Origin: Thermotogaceae bacterium
GTDB lineage: Bacteria; Thermotogota; Thermotogae; Thermotogales; Thermotogaceae
Assembly (NCBI GenBank): GCA_021161105.1
Contig: JAGHBG010000158.1
Location: 1-7,400 of the forward strand
DNA length: 7,400 nt
Reading direction: 5' to 3'
The position numbers and the translations under genes were made by a program. A model generated the notes under the pieces. That model was not told the DNA's origin, ran no database searches, and saw nothing but the letters and a program-made list of their open reading frames with translations. Numbering within the stretch: the first letter of the stretch is position 1; each line of letters opens with the position of its first letter. This document shows positions 1 to 6,254 of the stretch, in pieces.

Positions 1-132
1 AATAAATTCGCACTCGAACTTGCTGGTTTTGATCTCGGGTTTCCAAGAGCTCCTAATAGAACATTAAATAAAAATGAAAAAAGTGAAATAAAAGATACAT
101 TCAAGAAGGTGAAAGAATGGGTTATTTCATAG
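1..132 (+). CDS. Dihydrodipicolinate synthase/KDG-aldolase family protein, C-terminal end only
   Basis: Frame 1 is open from the window edge to a TAG at 130-132 and gives 43 residues. They contain FALELAGFDLGFPRAPNR followed by a charged helix ending in KKVKEWVIS. The pattern 'K-aliphatic-ALELAGF(D)xGxPRxPxxxL' followed by a final helix is the usual C-terminus of the DapA/N-acetylneuraminate lyase/KDG aldolase (class I, Schiff-base) TIM-barrel family. The catalytic Lys and Tyr would lie upstream of the window, so the substrate (aspartate semialdehyde, a 2-keto-3-deoxy sugar acid, or another oxo acid) cannot be determined. The stop codon lies 16 nt inside the next gene, the FGGY kinase, which places this protein in the same sugar operon. 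A catabolic aldolase role is therefore more likely than lysine biosynthesis, but that is inference from context. Confidence 0.72.
   Translation, partial: NKFALELAGFDLGFPRAPNRTLNKNEKSEIKDTFKKVKEWVIS
106..111 (+). promoter_or_regulatory. Ribosome binding site of the FGGY kinase
   Basis: AAGGTG lies 5 nt before the ATG at 117 and inside the 3' end of the aldolase-like gene. It supports ATG 117 over the in-frame ATG at 135. The FGGY fold also needs the strand just before MDIGTQS, which fits the upstream start. Confidence 0.6.
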
Positions 133-1619
133 GTATGGACATAGGGACTCAAAGTACAAAGGCAGTTGTTGTTGACGAGAAAGGAAAACTTATAGCCCAG
201 TCTTCAAAAAGCTATTCTGTCAACACTCCCAGGCCTGGCTGGGCACAGATTGATGGAGAAGCTTTCTTGAAAGCCTCCTTTGAAGTTCTTAAAAATCTTA
301 TGGATAACCTTGACAATAACGTAAGGAAAAATATAGTTGCAATTGCTATCAGTGGTCTTTATGGTGGTTCTGGCATTCCTGTTGATAAAGATATAAACCC
401 TATATACCCATGCTTGATATGGATGGATAGAAGAGCGATAGAGGAAACAGAATGGGTAAAGAACAATATACCAGAAGAAAAACTTTTATCAATAACTGGA
501 AATTATGTAGATAGTTACTTCGGTTTTACAAAACTGCTCTGGATAAAAAATAAGGAACCAGAGGTTTGGAAGAAAGCTTACCTTTTCATAACACCCAAAG
601 ATTATGTAATATACCACCTAACTGGAAAGATAGTCATTGATCATTCCTCTGCTGGTAACCTCGGAGGGTTATATGATCTTAAAAATAGACGATGGTCCGA
701 TGAGATGAGTAAACTTCTGGATATCTCTCTTGAAAAGCTTCCTAAAGATATTGTGTATTCTACAGAGGTTGTTGGAACAATCAAAGATGATGTCGCAGAA
801 GAGCTTAACCTTCCAAAAGGCATAAAAGTAATCGCAGGTGGAATTGATGCACCTGTTGCACAGCTCAGTGCTGGATCTGTTGATCATGGTGATCAAGTTG
901 TAATGCTTGGAACCTCCATGTGCTGGGGATTTTTACACGATGGAGCAAAGGTAACGAAATCTCTTGTGAGTTTCCCTTATGTTATAAATGGCGAAAATAC
1001 CGTTTACACTTTCGGTGGCGGTGCGACATCAGGCGCAGTCATATCCTGGTTCATATCTAACTTGATGGAGGGAAAGGAAAATATATATGAAAAATTAGAA
1101 AAGGGCGCAAAAAATGTTCCTGAAGGAAGTGAAGGCCTTATACTTCTTCCATATTTTATGGGAGAACGCTCCCCAATATGGGATCCGTTCGCAAAAGGCG
1201 TTTTATTCGGCTTGAATCTTAAACACAGCAGGTATCATATTTACAGAGCTTTTATGGAAGGAGTAGCCTATTCCTTAAGGCACAACATGGGAGAAGCGGA
1301 AAAAGCTAAAATTTCTCTTCCTGAAACAATTGCAATAGTTGGTGGTGGGGCAAATAGTGATCTTTGGGTTCAAATAATGGCTGATGTGACAGGACATAAG
1401 TTTGTAAGAATTAAAGGAAATGTAGAAGCACCCCTCGGAGATGCGTTTCTGGCATGCTATGGAACAAAAGAATGTGAAGATGCAAAGGATATTAAAAAAT
1501 GGACAACCTTAGGAAAAGAATTTATTCCAAGAAAATTCGTTGTGTATGAGAAGTTATACTCAATATATAAAAAAATTTATGAAAGAACCAAAGATCTTAT
1601 GAAGGGATTGATAGAGTGA
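117..1619 (+). CDS. FGGY-family carbohydrate kinase (xylulokinase-like, substrate unassigned)
   Basis: This 500-residue protein has the length and motif order of FGGY sugar kinases, which move the gamma-phosphate of ATP to a sugar or polyol, usually a ketose, in the cytoplasm. Visible motifs are the phosphate-1 loop MDIGTQSTK (residues 7-15), the sugar-side IWMDRRA (101-107), GGIDAP (241-246) with D244 as the probable catalytic base, and phosphate-2 VVMLGTSMCWG (261-271). They are followed by GERSPIWDP (349-357), a near match to FGGY signature 2 from G361 to E381, and the adenosine motif VGGGANSDLW (408-417). Nothing is missing, so the enzyme should be active. The phosphate-2 region reads GTSMCWGF rather than a motif I can tie to one substrate, so xylulose, ribulose, fuculose or a similar ketose all remain possible. 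It overlaps the upstream aldolase by 16 nt and the downstream LacI gene by 4 nt (GTGA). The isomerase two genes on is the likely source of its substrate. Confidence 0.93.
   Translation: MGYFIGMDIGTQSTKAVVVDEKGKLIAQSSKSYSVNTPRPGWAQIDGEAFLKASFEVLKNLMDNLDNNVRKNIVAIAISGLYGGSGIPVDKDINPIYPCLIWMDRRAIEETEWVKNNIPEEKLLSITGNYVDSYFGFTKLLWIKNKEPEVWKKAYLFITPKDYVIYHLTGKIVIDHSSAGNLGGLYDLKNRRWSDEMSKLLDISLEKLPKDIVYSTEVVGTIKDDVAEELNLPKGIKVIAGGIDAPVAQLSAGSVDHGDQVVMLGTSMCWGFLHDGAKVTKSLVSFPYVINGENTVYTFGGGATSGAVISWFISNLMEGKENIYEKLEKGAKNVPEGSEGLILLPYFMGERSPIWDPFAKGVLFGLNLKHSRYHIYRAFMEGVAYSLRHNMGEAEKAKISLPETIAIVGGGANSDLWVQIMADVTGHKFVRIKGNVEAPLGDAFLACYGTKECEDAKDIKKWTTLGKEFIPRKFVVYEKLYSIYKKIYERTKDLMKGLIE
1601..1607 (+). 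promoter_or_regulatory. Ribosome binding site of the LacI-family gene (GTG start)
   Basis: GAAGGGA lies 8 nt before the GTG at 1616, within the last codons of the kinase. The GTG overlaps the kinase TGA as GTGA, a classic coupled junction. The next residues, KKVTLKDIA, are the canonical LacI N-terminus, so GTG 1616 is the start. Confidence 0.6.
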
Positions 1620-2650
1620 AGAAAGTCACATTAAAGGATATCGCAAAAATGGTAGGCGTTTCTCCATCCACAGTGTCGAGGGCACTTGCTAACTTGCCAG
1701 GAGTCAGTGAAGATCTCAGGTTAAAAATTAAGGAAATAGCAAAGGAAATGGGATATATACCAGATATGGCTGCCAAAAGTCTTAAAACAAGACAAATGAA
1801 AACAGTTGGAATCATAGTACCAGATATAACGAATCCTTTTTTTACAGCATTTTTGAAAGGCATAGATAGCGTATTTTTCTCGAGGGGATATAAATTCATT
1901 ATAGGTAACACCGACGAAACTCCCGAAAGAGAAAAAGTTTACATAGAGTGGTTTTTAAGTCATGGTGTTGATGGAATCATTGCCGCTCCTTCAGAGTACA
2001 AAAACAAGGAGCTTAAGAAAACCTATAAAAATGTTGTAAAACTTGATATTCCATTGATCTTTTTCGATAGGGTAATTGCGTCCATGGAGAATAACATCGA
2101 TATAGTAAAAATTGACAATGAATCAGCCGTTAAAGAGAGTCTGGAATATCTTAAAGATATGGGACATAAGGAAGTCGGAATTCTTTTAGGCAAAAAAGGT
2201 ATGTTCACAATGGATAAGAGGGAAGCAGCATTTATAGAGAATGTAGAAAAGCTTGGATTAAAAACTAAAGATGAGTGGATATTAAAAGACTTATTTCCAG
2301 AATGGGAATCATATGAAAACATTAAAAACTTTTTAAGAAAGAGAAAGAAGCCCACGGCCATAATATTGGCCAATCAAAGTTTAACGATAACCTTTCTTAA
2401 GGTTGTAAATGATTTAAAAATAAAGATACCTGATGATGTTTCCATAATAACTTTTGATGATTCTATAGAAAATGAATTTTACTGCCCTCCTATAACAGCA
2501 ATAAGGCAACCTGCAGAGGATATGGGCAAGATATCTGCAACAGTCCTGCTTGGAAGAATCGAAGGAGATGTATCAAAACCTTCCAAAATTTTACTCAAGA
2601 CAGAATTAAAAATAAGAAAATCAGTTAAAAGACTGGAGGTGAGGAGATGA
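1616..2650 (+). CDS. LacI/PurR-family transcriptional repressor
   Basis: This 344-residue protein has the standard LacI-family layout. An N-terminal helix-turn-helix spans residues 4-24 (VTLKDIAKMVGVSPSTVSRAL), with SPSTVSRAL as the recognition helix. A hinge helix follows around AAKSLKTRQ (52-60), where L56 is the expected minor-groove-intercalating leucine. The periplasmic-binding-protein-like sensor domain begins at VGIIVPDITNPFF (64-76) and includes FFDR (149-152), ITFDD (278-282) and the PPITAIRQP segment (291-299) followed by a conserved MG. It should bind operator DNA as a dimer and respond to a sugar or sugar phosphate. It starts at GTG and overlaps the kinase by 4 nt and the isomerase by 4 nt. 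Its place inside the operon suggests a local, probably autoregulated repressor, with the operator near the operon promoter outside the window. No convincing operator palindrome is seen here. The effector cannot be deduced. Confidence 0.95.
   Translation: MKKVTLKDIAKMVGVSPSTVSRALANLPGVSEDLRLKIKEIAKEMGYIPDMAAKSLKTRQMKTVGIIVPDITNPFFTAFLKGIDSVFFSRGYKFIIGNTDETPEREKVYIEWFLSHGVDGIIAAPSEYKNKELKKTYKNVVKLDIPLIFFDRVIASMENNIDIVKIDNESAVKESLEYLKDMGHKEVGILLGKKGMFTMDKREAAFIENVEKLGLKTKDEWILKDLFPEWESYENIKNFLRKRKKPTAIILANQSLTITFLKVVNDLKIKIPDDVSIITFDDSIENEFYCPPITAIRQPAEDMGKISATVLLGRIEGDVSKPSKILLKTELKIRKSVKRLEVRR
2635..2641 (+). promoter_or_regulatory. Strong ribosome binding site of the isomerase gene
   Basis: GGAGGTG, a near-perfect anti-16S match, ends 5 nt before ATG 2647, within the last codons of the LacI gene. 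It is the strongest initiation signal of the sugar operon and suggests the isomerase is made in larger amounts than the repressor preceding it. Confidence 0.7.
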
Positions 2651-4062
2651 AAAAAAGAAGAGTAGGGATAATTACTTTTTCTGATGGAAGAGACTTCGTT
2701 CATAAAGAATTAGTTGAAATGAACAAGAAATTTGAGGATAAACTTGCTGAAGCTCTGGAGGGCACAGGAGAGGTTGAATTAGTCAGAGGATCTGAAATAG
2801 TATGGAAACCCTCAATAGCAAAGAAAGTTGCGAAAGAATTGTTAAAAGCTGATGTTGAAATGACTATATTTAATTATTCTATATGGTGCTGGCCTCATTT
2901 AACCGTTATAGCCTCGCTTTTTGCACCTGGACCGTTCTTAATGTTTGGTCATATAAATCCAAAATATCCTGGCATGGTTGGTCTTTTAGCTGCAAGTGGA
3001 GCTCTCGAGCAAATTGGGATATACCATAAGAAACTATGGGGGAATCCAGAAGATGAGGAGGTTCTTGGCAAGCTTCTCAGCTTTATAAGAGCTGCAACAA
3101 CGGTTAACAGATTAAAAGGTGAGAGATACGGAAAATTCGGTGGAAGGCCCATGGGAATGTACACAGCAGCAGCAAACGGTGACCAGTGGATGAAAGAATT
3201 TGGAATAGATGTAGAACAAATAGATCAATATGAACTGGTTCTAAGGGCGGAAAAAGTTCCTAAGGAAAAACTTGAAAAAGCAAGAAGGTGGCTTGAAGAG
3301 CTTTCTACAGTAAAATACGATGGAAAGCAGCTTACACCTGAGAAATTAGAAAAGCAGATAGCACTCTACTATGCAGCAAAGAATATCATAGAGGAATACG
3401 AACTTGATTTTGTAGGCTTTAAAGGCCAACCAGAAATTACCAACAACTACGCAACGATGGATGTAGCGGAGGCATTCCTTAATGATCCCTATGATTTTGA
3501 TGGCCCAAAGGAACCAATAGTTGCTGCTACAGAAACTGACATGGACGGAGCTTTGAGTATGGAAATACTAAAACACATCTCAGGGCAACCTGTTCTTTTT
3601 GCAGATGTACGTCATTACTTTGAAAAAGAGAATATTCTTGATCTATGTAACTCGGGAACCCATGCAACATACTTTGCGGCAAAATCCTACAATCCTGAGG
3701 AAAACCTCAAAAAGGTGGTCTTTTATCCTGAAATATTCTACTTTCCAGCTGGGGGTGCTGCAGTAAGACATTTTGCAGCTCCAGGAGAAATGACCTTTGC
3801 AAGGCTCACCAGGAAGAATGGAAAATATCATATGCTCATAATGAAAGGAGAAGTTTTGGATTTACCAGAGGATGAAAAAGAAAGGCTCGCCAATGAAGTT
3901 CAACCGGAATGGCCACATGTTTTTGTTAGACTTAATGTAGATATGGACACTTTTCTCCATCATTATCCATGTAACCATACTCATGGAGTTTACGGTGATT
4001 ATGTCAGCGAATTAGTTGAGTTTTGCAAAATTAAAGGAATTGATCACACTATACTGAGTTAG
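2647..4062 (+). CDS. L-fucose isomerase-related aldose-ketose isomerase
   Basis: This 471-residue protein belongs to the L-fucose/L-arabinose isomerase superfamily, whose members interconvert an aldose and a ketose with a divalent metal, usually Mn2+. The presumed metal ligands are E296 in ATETDMDG, D320 in LFADVRHYF and H446 in NHTHGVYGD. The Glu-Asp spacing of 24 matches E. coli FucI (E337/D361, with H528 as third ligand, recalled from the literature). Other visible segments are the N-terminal nucleotide-fold-like strand RVGIITFSDGR (5-15), the FNYSIWCWPH region (75-84), GFKGQPEITNNYAT (257-270) and the Gly-rich FPAGGAAVRHFAAPGE (366-381). It is about 120 residues shorter than E. coli FucI, in keeping with the 'fucose isomerase-related' subgroup seen in Thermotogales. 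It overlaps the LacI gene by ATGA and ends the operon. With the FGGY kinase it gives the pair aldose to ketose to ketose phosphate. L-fucose, D-arabinose or another aldose are all possible; I would not name it fucI. Confidence 0.87.
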   Translation: MKKRRVGIITFSDGRDFVHKELVEMNKKFEDKLAEALEGTGEVELVRGSEIVWKPSIAKKVAKELLKADVEMTIFNYSIWCWPHLTVIASLFAPGPFLMFGHINPKYPGMVGLLAASGALEQIGIYHKKLWGNPEDEEVLGKLLSFIRAATTVNRLKGERYGKFGGRPMGMYTAAANGDQWMKEFGIDVEQIDQYELVLRAEKVPKEKLEKARRWLEELSTVKYDGKQLTPEKLEKQIALYYAAKNIIEEYELDFVGFKGQPEITNNYATMDVAEAFLNDPYDFDGPKEPIVAATETDMDGALSMEILKHISGQPVLFADVRHYFEKENILDLCNSGTHATYFAAKSYNPEENLKKVVFYPEIFYFPAGGAAVRHFAAPGEMTFARLTRKNGKYHMLIMKGEVLDLPEDEKERLANEVQPEWPHVFVRLNVDMDTFLHHYPCNHTHGVYGDYVSELVEFCKIKGIDHTILS

Positions 4063-4144
4063 AAGAATCAATCACAAACAAAATCACAACAAACAGATAA
4101 AATTATGTATGATGCGGATCTCGAGCAGAATTTACTATGGTAAT
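4063..4144 (+). other. Intergenic leader to the terminator; G-free, C-containing segment
   Basis: No open reading frame, RNA gene or promoter is evident between the isomerase stop and the terminator. On the + strand, 4066-4095 contains no G at all and 8 C in 30 nt, with the octamer AATCACAA occurring twice (4070-4077 and 4082-4089). Such unstructured, C-over-G RNA resembles a Rho-loading tract, but this is only a compositional observation. Confidence 0.35.
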
Positions 4145-4170
4145 AAAAAAAAGCGGCCTTTGGGCCGCTT
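4145..4170 (-). terminator. Intrinsic terminator of the infA-rplQ operon, possibly bidirectional
   Basis: AAGCGGCC (4151-4158), loop TTTG, and GGCCGCTT (4163-4170) form a perfect 8-bp hairpin. Read on the minus strand, the stem is followed by a run of T (complement of A4145-A4150 plus the stem AA), the standard U-tract, 23 nt past the rplQ stop codon. On the + strand the sequence after the stem is CTTCGTT, a weaker tract, so the same hairpin may only partly terminate the convergent sugar operon. Confidence 0.9.
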
Positions 4171-4193
4171 CTTCGTTAGATAAATGTTTTCAC

Positions 4194-4598
4194 TTATTTT
4201 TCTTCTTCCTCTGCACCCTCTAAGCCTACTATCTGGACAAGAGCTACTTCTGCACCATCGCCTCTTCTGTATCCGATCCTCACTATCCTTGTGTATCCGC
4301 CCTGCCTATCAGTGTGCCTGGAGGCAATTTCATCGACGAATTTGTTAGTGAGCCTTCTATCACCAAGATATCTATTTATCTGCCTCCTCAAGTTCATACT
4401 CTTTATCTTATCATCTGTAGAAACGGCCTGTACAGCTTTGTGCATAAGCTTATCAAAGAATACCTTTAAAGCTTTCGCTTTGGAAACTGTTGTAACGATT
4501 GAACCGTGTTCTACTAACTCTCTTGCCTGATTTCTTAAAAGAGCTACTCTATGGGATTTTGGTCTTCCTATTCTATGCCTTTTAACTCTGTGTCTCAC
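4194..4598 (-). CDS. rplQ: 50S ribosomal protein L17
   Basis: L17 sits at the polypeptide exit side of the large subunit and is needed for 50S assembly. The 134-residue product begins MRHRVKRHRIGR and has the L17 landmarks SIVTTVSKAKALKVF (33-47), LGDRRLTNKFVDEIA (78-92) and GGYTRIVRIGYRRGD (100-114), ending in an acidic tail EGAEEEEK. I chose the GTG at 4598 because family members start at MRHR and a GGAGG site (4612-4608) stands 9 nt before it. An in-frame TTG at 4619 would place that Shine-Dalgarno inside the gene and add seven non-homologous residues. The gene starts 17 nt inside rpoA, so translation is probably coupled to rpoA, and it is the last gene before the terminator. Confidence 0.95.
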   Translation of the reverse strand: MRHRVKRHRIGRPKSHRVALLRNQARELVEHGSIVTTVSKAKALKVFFDKLMHKAVQAVSTDDKIKSMNLRRQINRYLGDRRLTNKFVDEIASRHTDRQGGYTRIVRIGYRRGDGAEVALVQIVGLEGAEEEEK

Positions 4599-5604
4599 TG
4601 GAGGTTCCCTCCTTTCCAAGTTCTATGCCAAGTTTGTCTTTAAGCATCTTTTTGAGAGTTTCAAGAGACTTTGGTCCAAAGTGCTTAATCTTAAGGAGCT
4701 CTTTTTCTCCTTTTCCAAGAAGATCTCCTACCGTTTCGATCTTTTCCCTCTTTAAAGAATTCACTATCTTCTTAGAAAGTCCTATTTCTTCTATTTTTAT
4801 TTCTTTCATTTCCTCTTCAAGAGCCTTCGCCTCTTCCTCTTCACTCATTTCTTCTGCTTCTACAACTTCCTGTTTTTCTATCTTGAGAATGTCAAATTGT
4901 GGTAAGCTTTCCTCTATTACCTTAAAGTGGTCCATTATTATATCTACAGCTTTTCCCAGAGCTTCTTCCGGCTTTATAGACTTTTTTGTCCAGACTTCAA
5001 GAATGAGCTTATCATAGTCGGTTTTTTTACCAACTCTAACGTATTCCTGCATAAAGTTGACCCTAAGAACCGGAGAAAAAACTCCATCAATCGGGATCCA
5101 ACCTATTTCCGGCTTTTCTTCCCTTTCGAAAGCTGGTTCATAACCTTTACCAACCTCGATGTACATTTCAAAAGCAAAGTCTGCATCTTCATTAAGATGT
5201 GCTATGACATGTTCTGGATTGGCTATTTCAATCCCTGCAGGAGTTTTTATATCTCCTGCCTTCAAAACACCTGGACCTTTCTTTTCCACAACAAGCTTTA
5301 TCTTATCTTCAACCGTCACATTGGCTTTGAATTGAACTTCTTTGAGATTGAGAATAAGCTCAAGTATATCTTCCTTAACTCCTTCTATCGTGTCGTATTC
5401 ATGGTATTTCTCTGGCTTTATAAACCTTATACCCGTGACCGCCAAAGAAGGTATAGAAGAGAGGAGCACTCTTCTCAAAGTATTCCCTATCGTTATTGCA
5501 TAGCCCTTTTCAAGCGGCGAAAGTATAAACTTTCCATAATAATAATCTGGCCCTTCTTTCGTCTCTTCCAATCTGAGCTTCTTTGGCATTATAAATACAC
5601 TCAT
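4582..5604 (-). CDS. rpoA: DNA-directed RNA polymerase subunit alpha
   Basis: Alpha dimerises to start core RNA polymerase assembly (beta then beta') and its C-terminal domain contacts promoter DNA and activators. The product from ATG 5604 has 340 residues. The N-terminal domain (about 1-230) shows SPLEKGYAITIGNTLRRVLLSS-type dimerisation and beta-contact sequence with GNTLRR at 40-45, then HEYDTIEGVKEDILEL, KTPAGIEIANPEHV and RVGKKTDYDKLILEVWT. A very acidic Glu-rich linker (about 246-265) leads to the helix-hairpin-helix C-terminal domain (about 270-330: GLSKKIVNSLKREKI, HFGPKSLETLKKML). Aligned without gaps to E. coli and B. subtilis alpha, the R265 position is Lys (K279), while N268 (N282), G296 (G310), K298 (K312) and S299 (S313) are kept. 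A GAGGTGAT Shine-Dalgarno overlaps the rpsD stop. ATG 5607 and GTG 5613 are less well spaced alternatives. The stop lies 17 nt inside rplQ. Confidence 0.97.
   Translation of the reverse strand: MSVFIMPKKLRLEETKEGPDYYYGKFILSPLEKGYAITIGNTLRRVLLSSIPSLAVTGIRFIKPEKYHEYDTIEGVKEDILELILNLKEVQFKANVTVEDKIKLVVEKKGPGVLKAGDIKTPAGIEIANPEHVIAHLNEDADFAFEMYIEVGKGYEPAFEREEKPEIGWIPIDGVFSPVLRVNFMQEYVRVGKKTDYDKLILEVWTKKSIKPEEALGKAVDIIMDHFKVIEESLPQFDILKIEKQEVVEAEEMSEEEEAKALEEEMKEIKIEEIGLSKKIVNSLKREKIETVGDLLGKGEKELLKIKHFGPKSLETLKKMLKDKLGIELGKEGTSSETQS
4600..4612 (-). promoter_or_regulatory. rplQ ribosome binding site inside a small inverted repeat
   Basis: On the minus strand the sequence is GGAGG-GAA-CCTCC, directly followed by A and the GTG start. 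The Shine-Dalgarno (4612-4608) is perfectly complementary to CCTCC (4604-4600) across a 3-nt loop, so it could be hidden in a short hairpin until ribosomes finishing rpoA open it. The repeat lies entirely within the last codons of rpoA. Confidence 0.6.
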
Positions 5605-5608
5605 CATT

Positions 5609-5616
5609 ATCACCTC
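5609..5616 (-). promoter_or_regulatory. rpoA ribosome binding site overlapping the rpsD stop codon
   Basis: On the minus strand GAGGTGAT includes the TGA stop of rpsD (5612-5610) and matches the anti-Shine-Dalgarno almost completely. It precedes tandem ATG codons at 5607 and 5604. The second has the more usual distance from GAGGTG (6 nt rather than 3), so I place the rpoA start at 5604. Confidence 0.6.
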
Positions 5617-6239
5617 GAGTAGAACTCGATAATATCCTGAACATTAACAGGGAGATCTCTAACTTCACCAAGTTTTGGATACCTGAGATAAGATCCTCTG
5701 AAGTTATCGTAATCAACCTCAAGCCACGGAGCTACCTCTTTTGAGCTATTGAACTCGACTGCATTCTTTATTGGTTCGATCGATCTTGATTTTTCCTTCA
5801 CTTCTATTACATCACCAGGTCTGAGGAGATAAGAAGGAATGTCAACCTTAACTCCATTAACAAGGAAATGACCGTGGCTGACAAGCTGCCTTGCCTGGTT
5901 TCTGCTAACAGCAAAACCAAGCCTGTATACTACATTATCAAGTCTTGATTCAACTATCTGAACCAGGTTCTCTCTTGTGTCACCCTTCATCTTTTGAGCT
6001 TTTTCAAAGTATCTCCTGAACTGTCTTTCAAGGATTCCGTACATTCTCTTCACTGCTTGTTTAGCTCTTAACTGTATGGCATACTGGGTAAGTTTAGCTC
6101 TTCGTCTACCATGCTGTCCTGGAGCATATGGCCTTCTATCATAAGCACATTTTTCGGTGTAGCATCTTTCACCTTTAAGGTAAAGTTTCATTCCTTCCCT
6201 TCTACAAAGCTTACATACAGGCCCTGTATATCTTGCCAT
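5610..6239 (-). CDS. rpsD: 30S ribosomal protein S4 (zinc-binding form)
   Basis: S4 is a primary 16S rRNA binder that nucleates 30S body assembly and lines the mRNA entry channel. The 209-residue product has the N-terminal zinc knuckle with C9, C12, C26 and C31, the same four positions recalled for Thermus thermophilus S4, so it is the C+ type. It continues with the APGQHGRRR segment (39-47), a helical region, and the S4 RNA-binding domain (about 98-152: SRLDNVVYRLGF, SRNQARQLVSHGHFLVNG, then LLRPGDVIEV). The end, ending in VQDIIEFYSR, is the standard S4 C-terminus. ATG 6239 is preceded by GGGAGGG. It lies 15 nt after rpsK and just before rpoA, the E. coli-like placement; Bacillus keeps rpsD elsewhere. 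In E. coli S4 represses this operon, but no matching leader is visible here. Confidence 0.98.
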   Translation of the reverse strand: MARYTGPVCKLCRREGMKLYLKGERCYTEKCAYDRRPYAPGQHGRRRAKLTQYAIQLRAKQAVKRMYGILERQFRRYFEKAQKMKGDTRENLVQIVESRLDNVVYRLGFAVSRNQARQLVSHGHFLVNGVKVDIPSYLLRPGDVIEVKEKSRSIEPIKNAVEFNSSKEVAPWLEVDYDNFRGSYLRYPKLGEVRDLPVNVQDIIEFYSR

Positions 6240-6254
6240 ATATTATTCCCTCCC

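Noticed and set aside
135..137. ATG 135 as the kinase start.
   Set aside because: It removes the first beta strand before MDIGTQS and has no ribosome binding site at proper distance, whereas ATG 117 does.
2023..2373. Minus-strand open frame inside the LacI-family gene, and similar ones within the kinase and isomerase.
   Set aside because: The + strand proteins have full family motifs throughout; the minus frames have none and no initiation signals.
4113..4127. TGC...GCA element containing CTCGAG as a possible LacI operator in the spacer.
   Set aside because: Only the outer three pairs match, the inner positions do not, and it lies at the end, not the front, of the operon.
4599..4619. TTG 4619 as a start for L17.
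   Set aside because: It would put the Shine-Dalgarno inside the gene and add residues not seen in L17; GTG 4598 gives the expected MRHR start.
4927..5622. A 231-codon + strand open frame opposite rpoA.
   Set aside because: It is the antisense of a clearly real rpoA, its translation is low-complexity (Phe/Tyr/Ile/Arg-rich) without any family motif, and no ribosome binding site precedes it.
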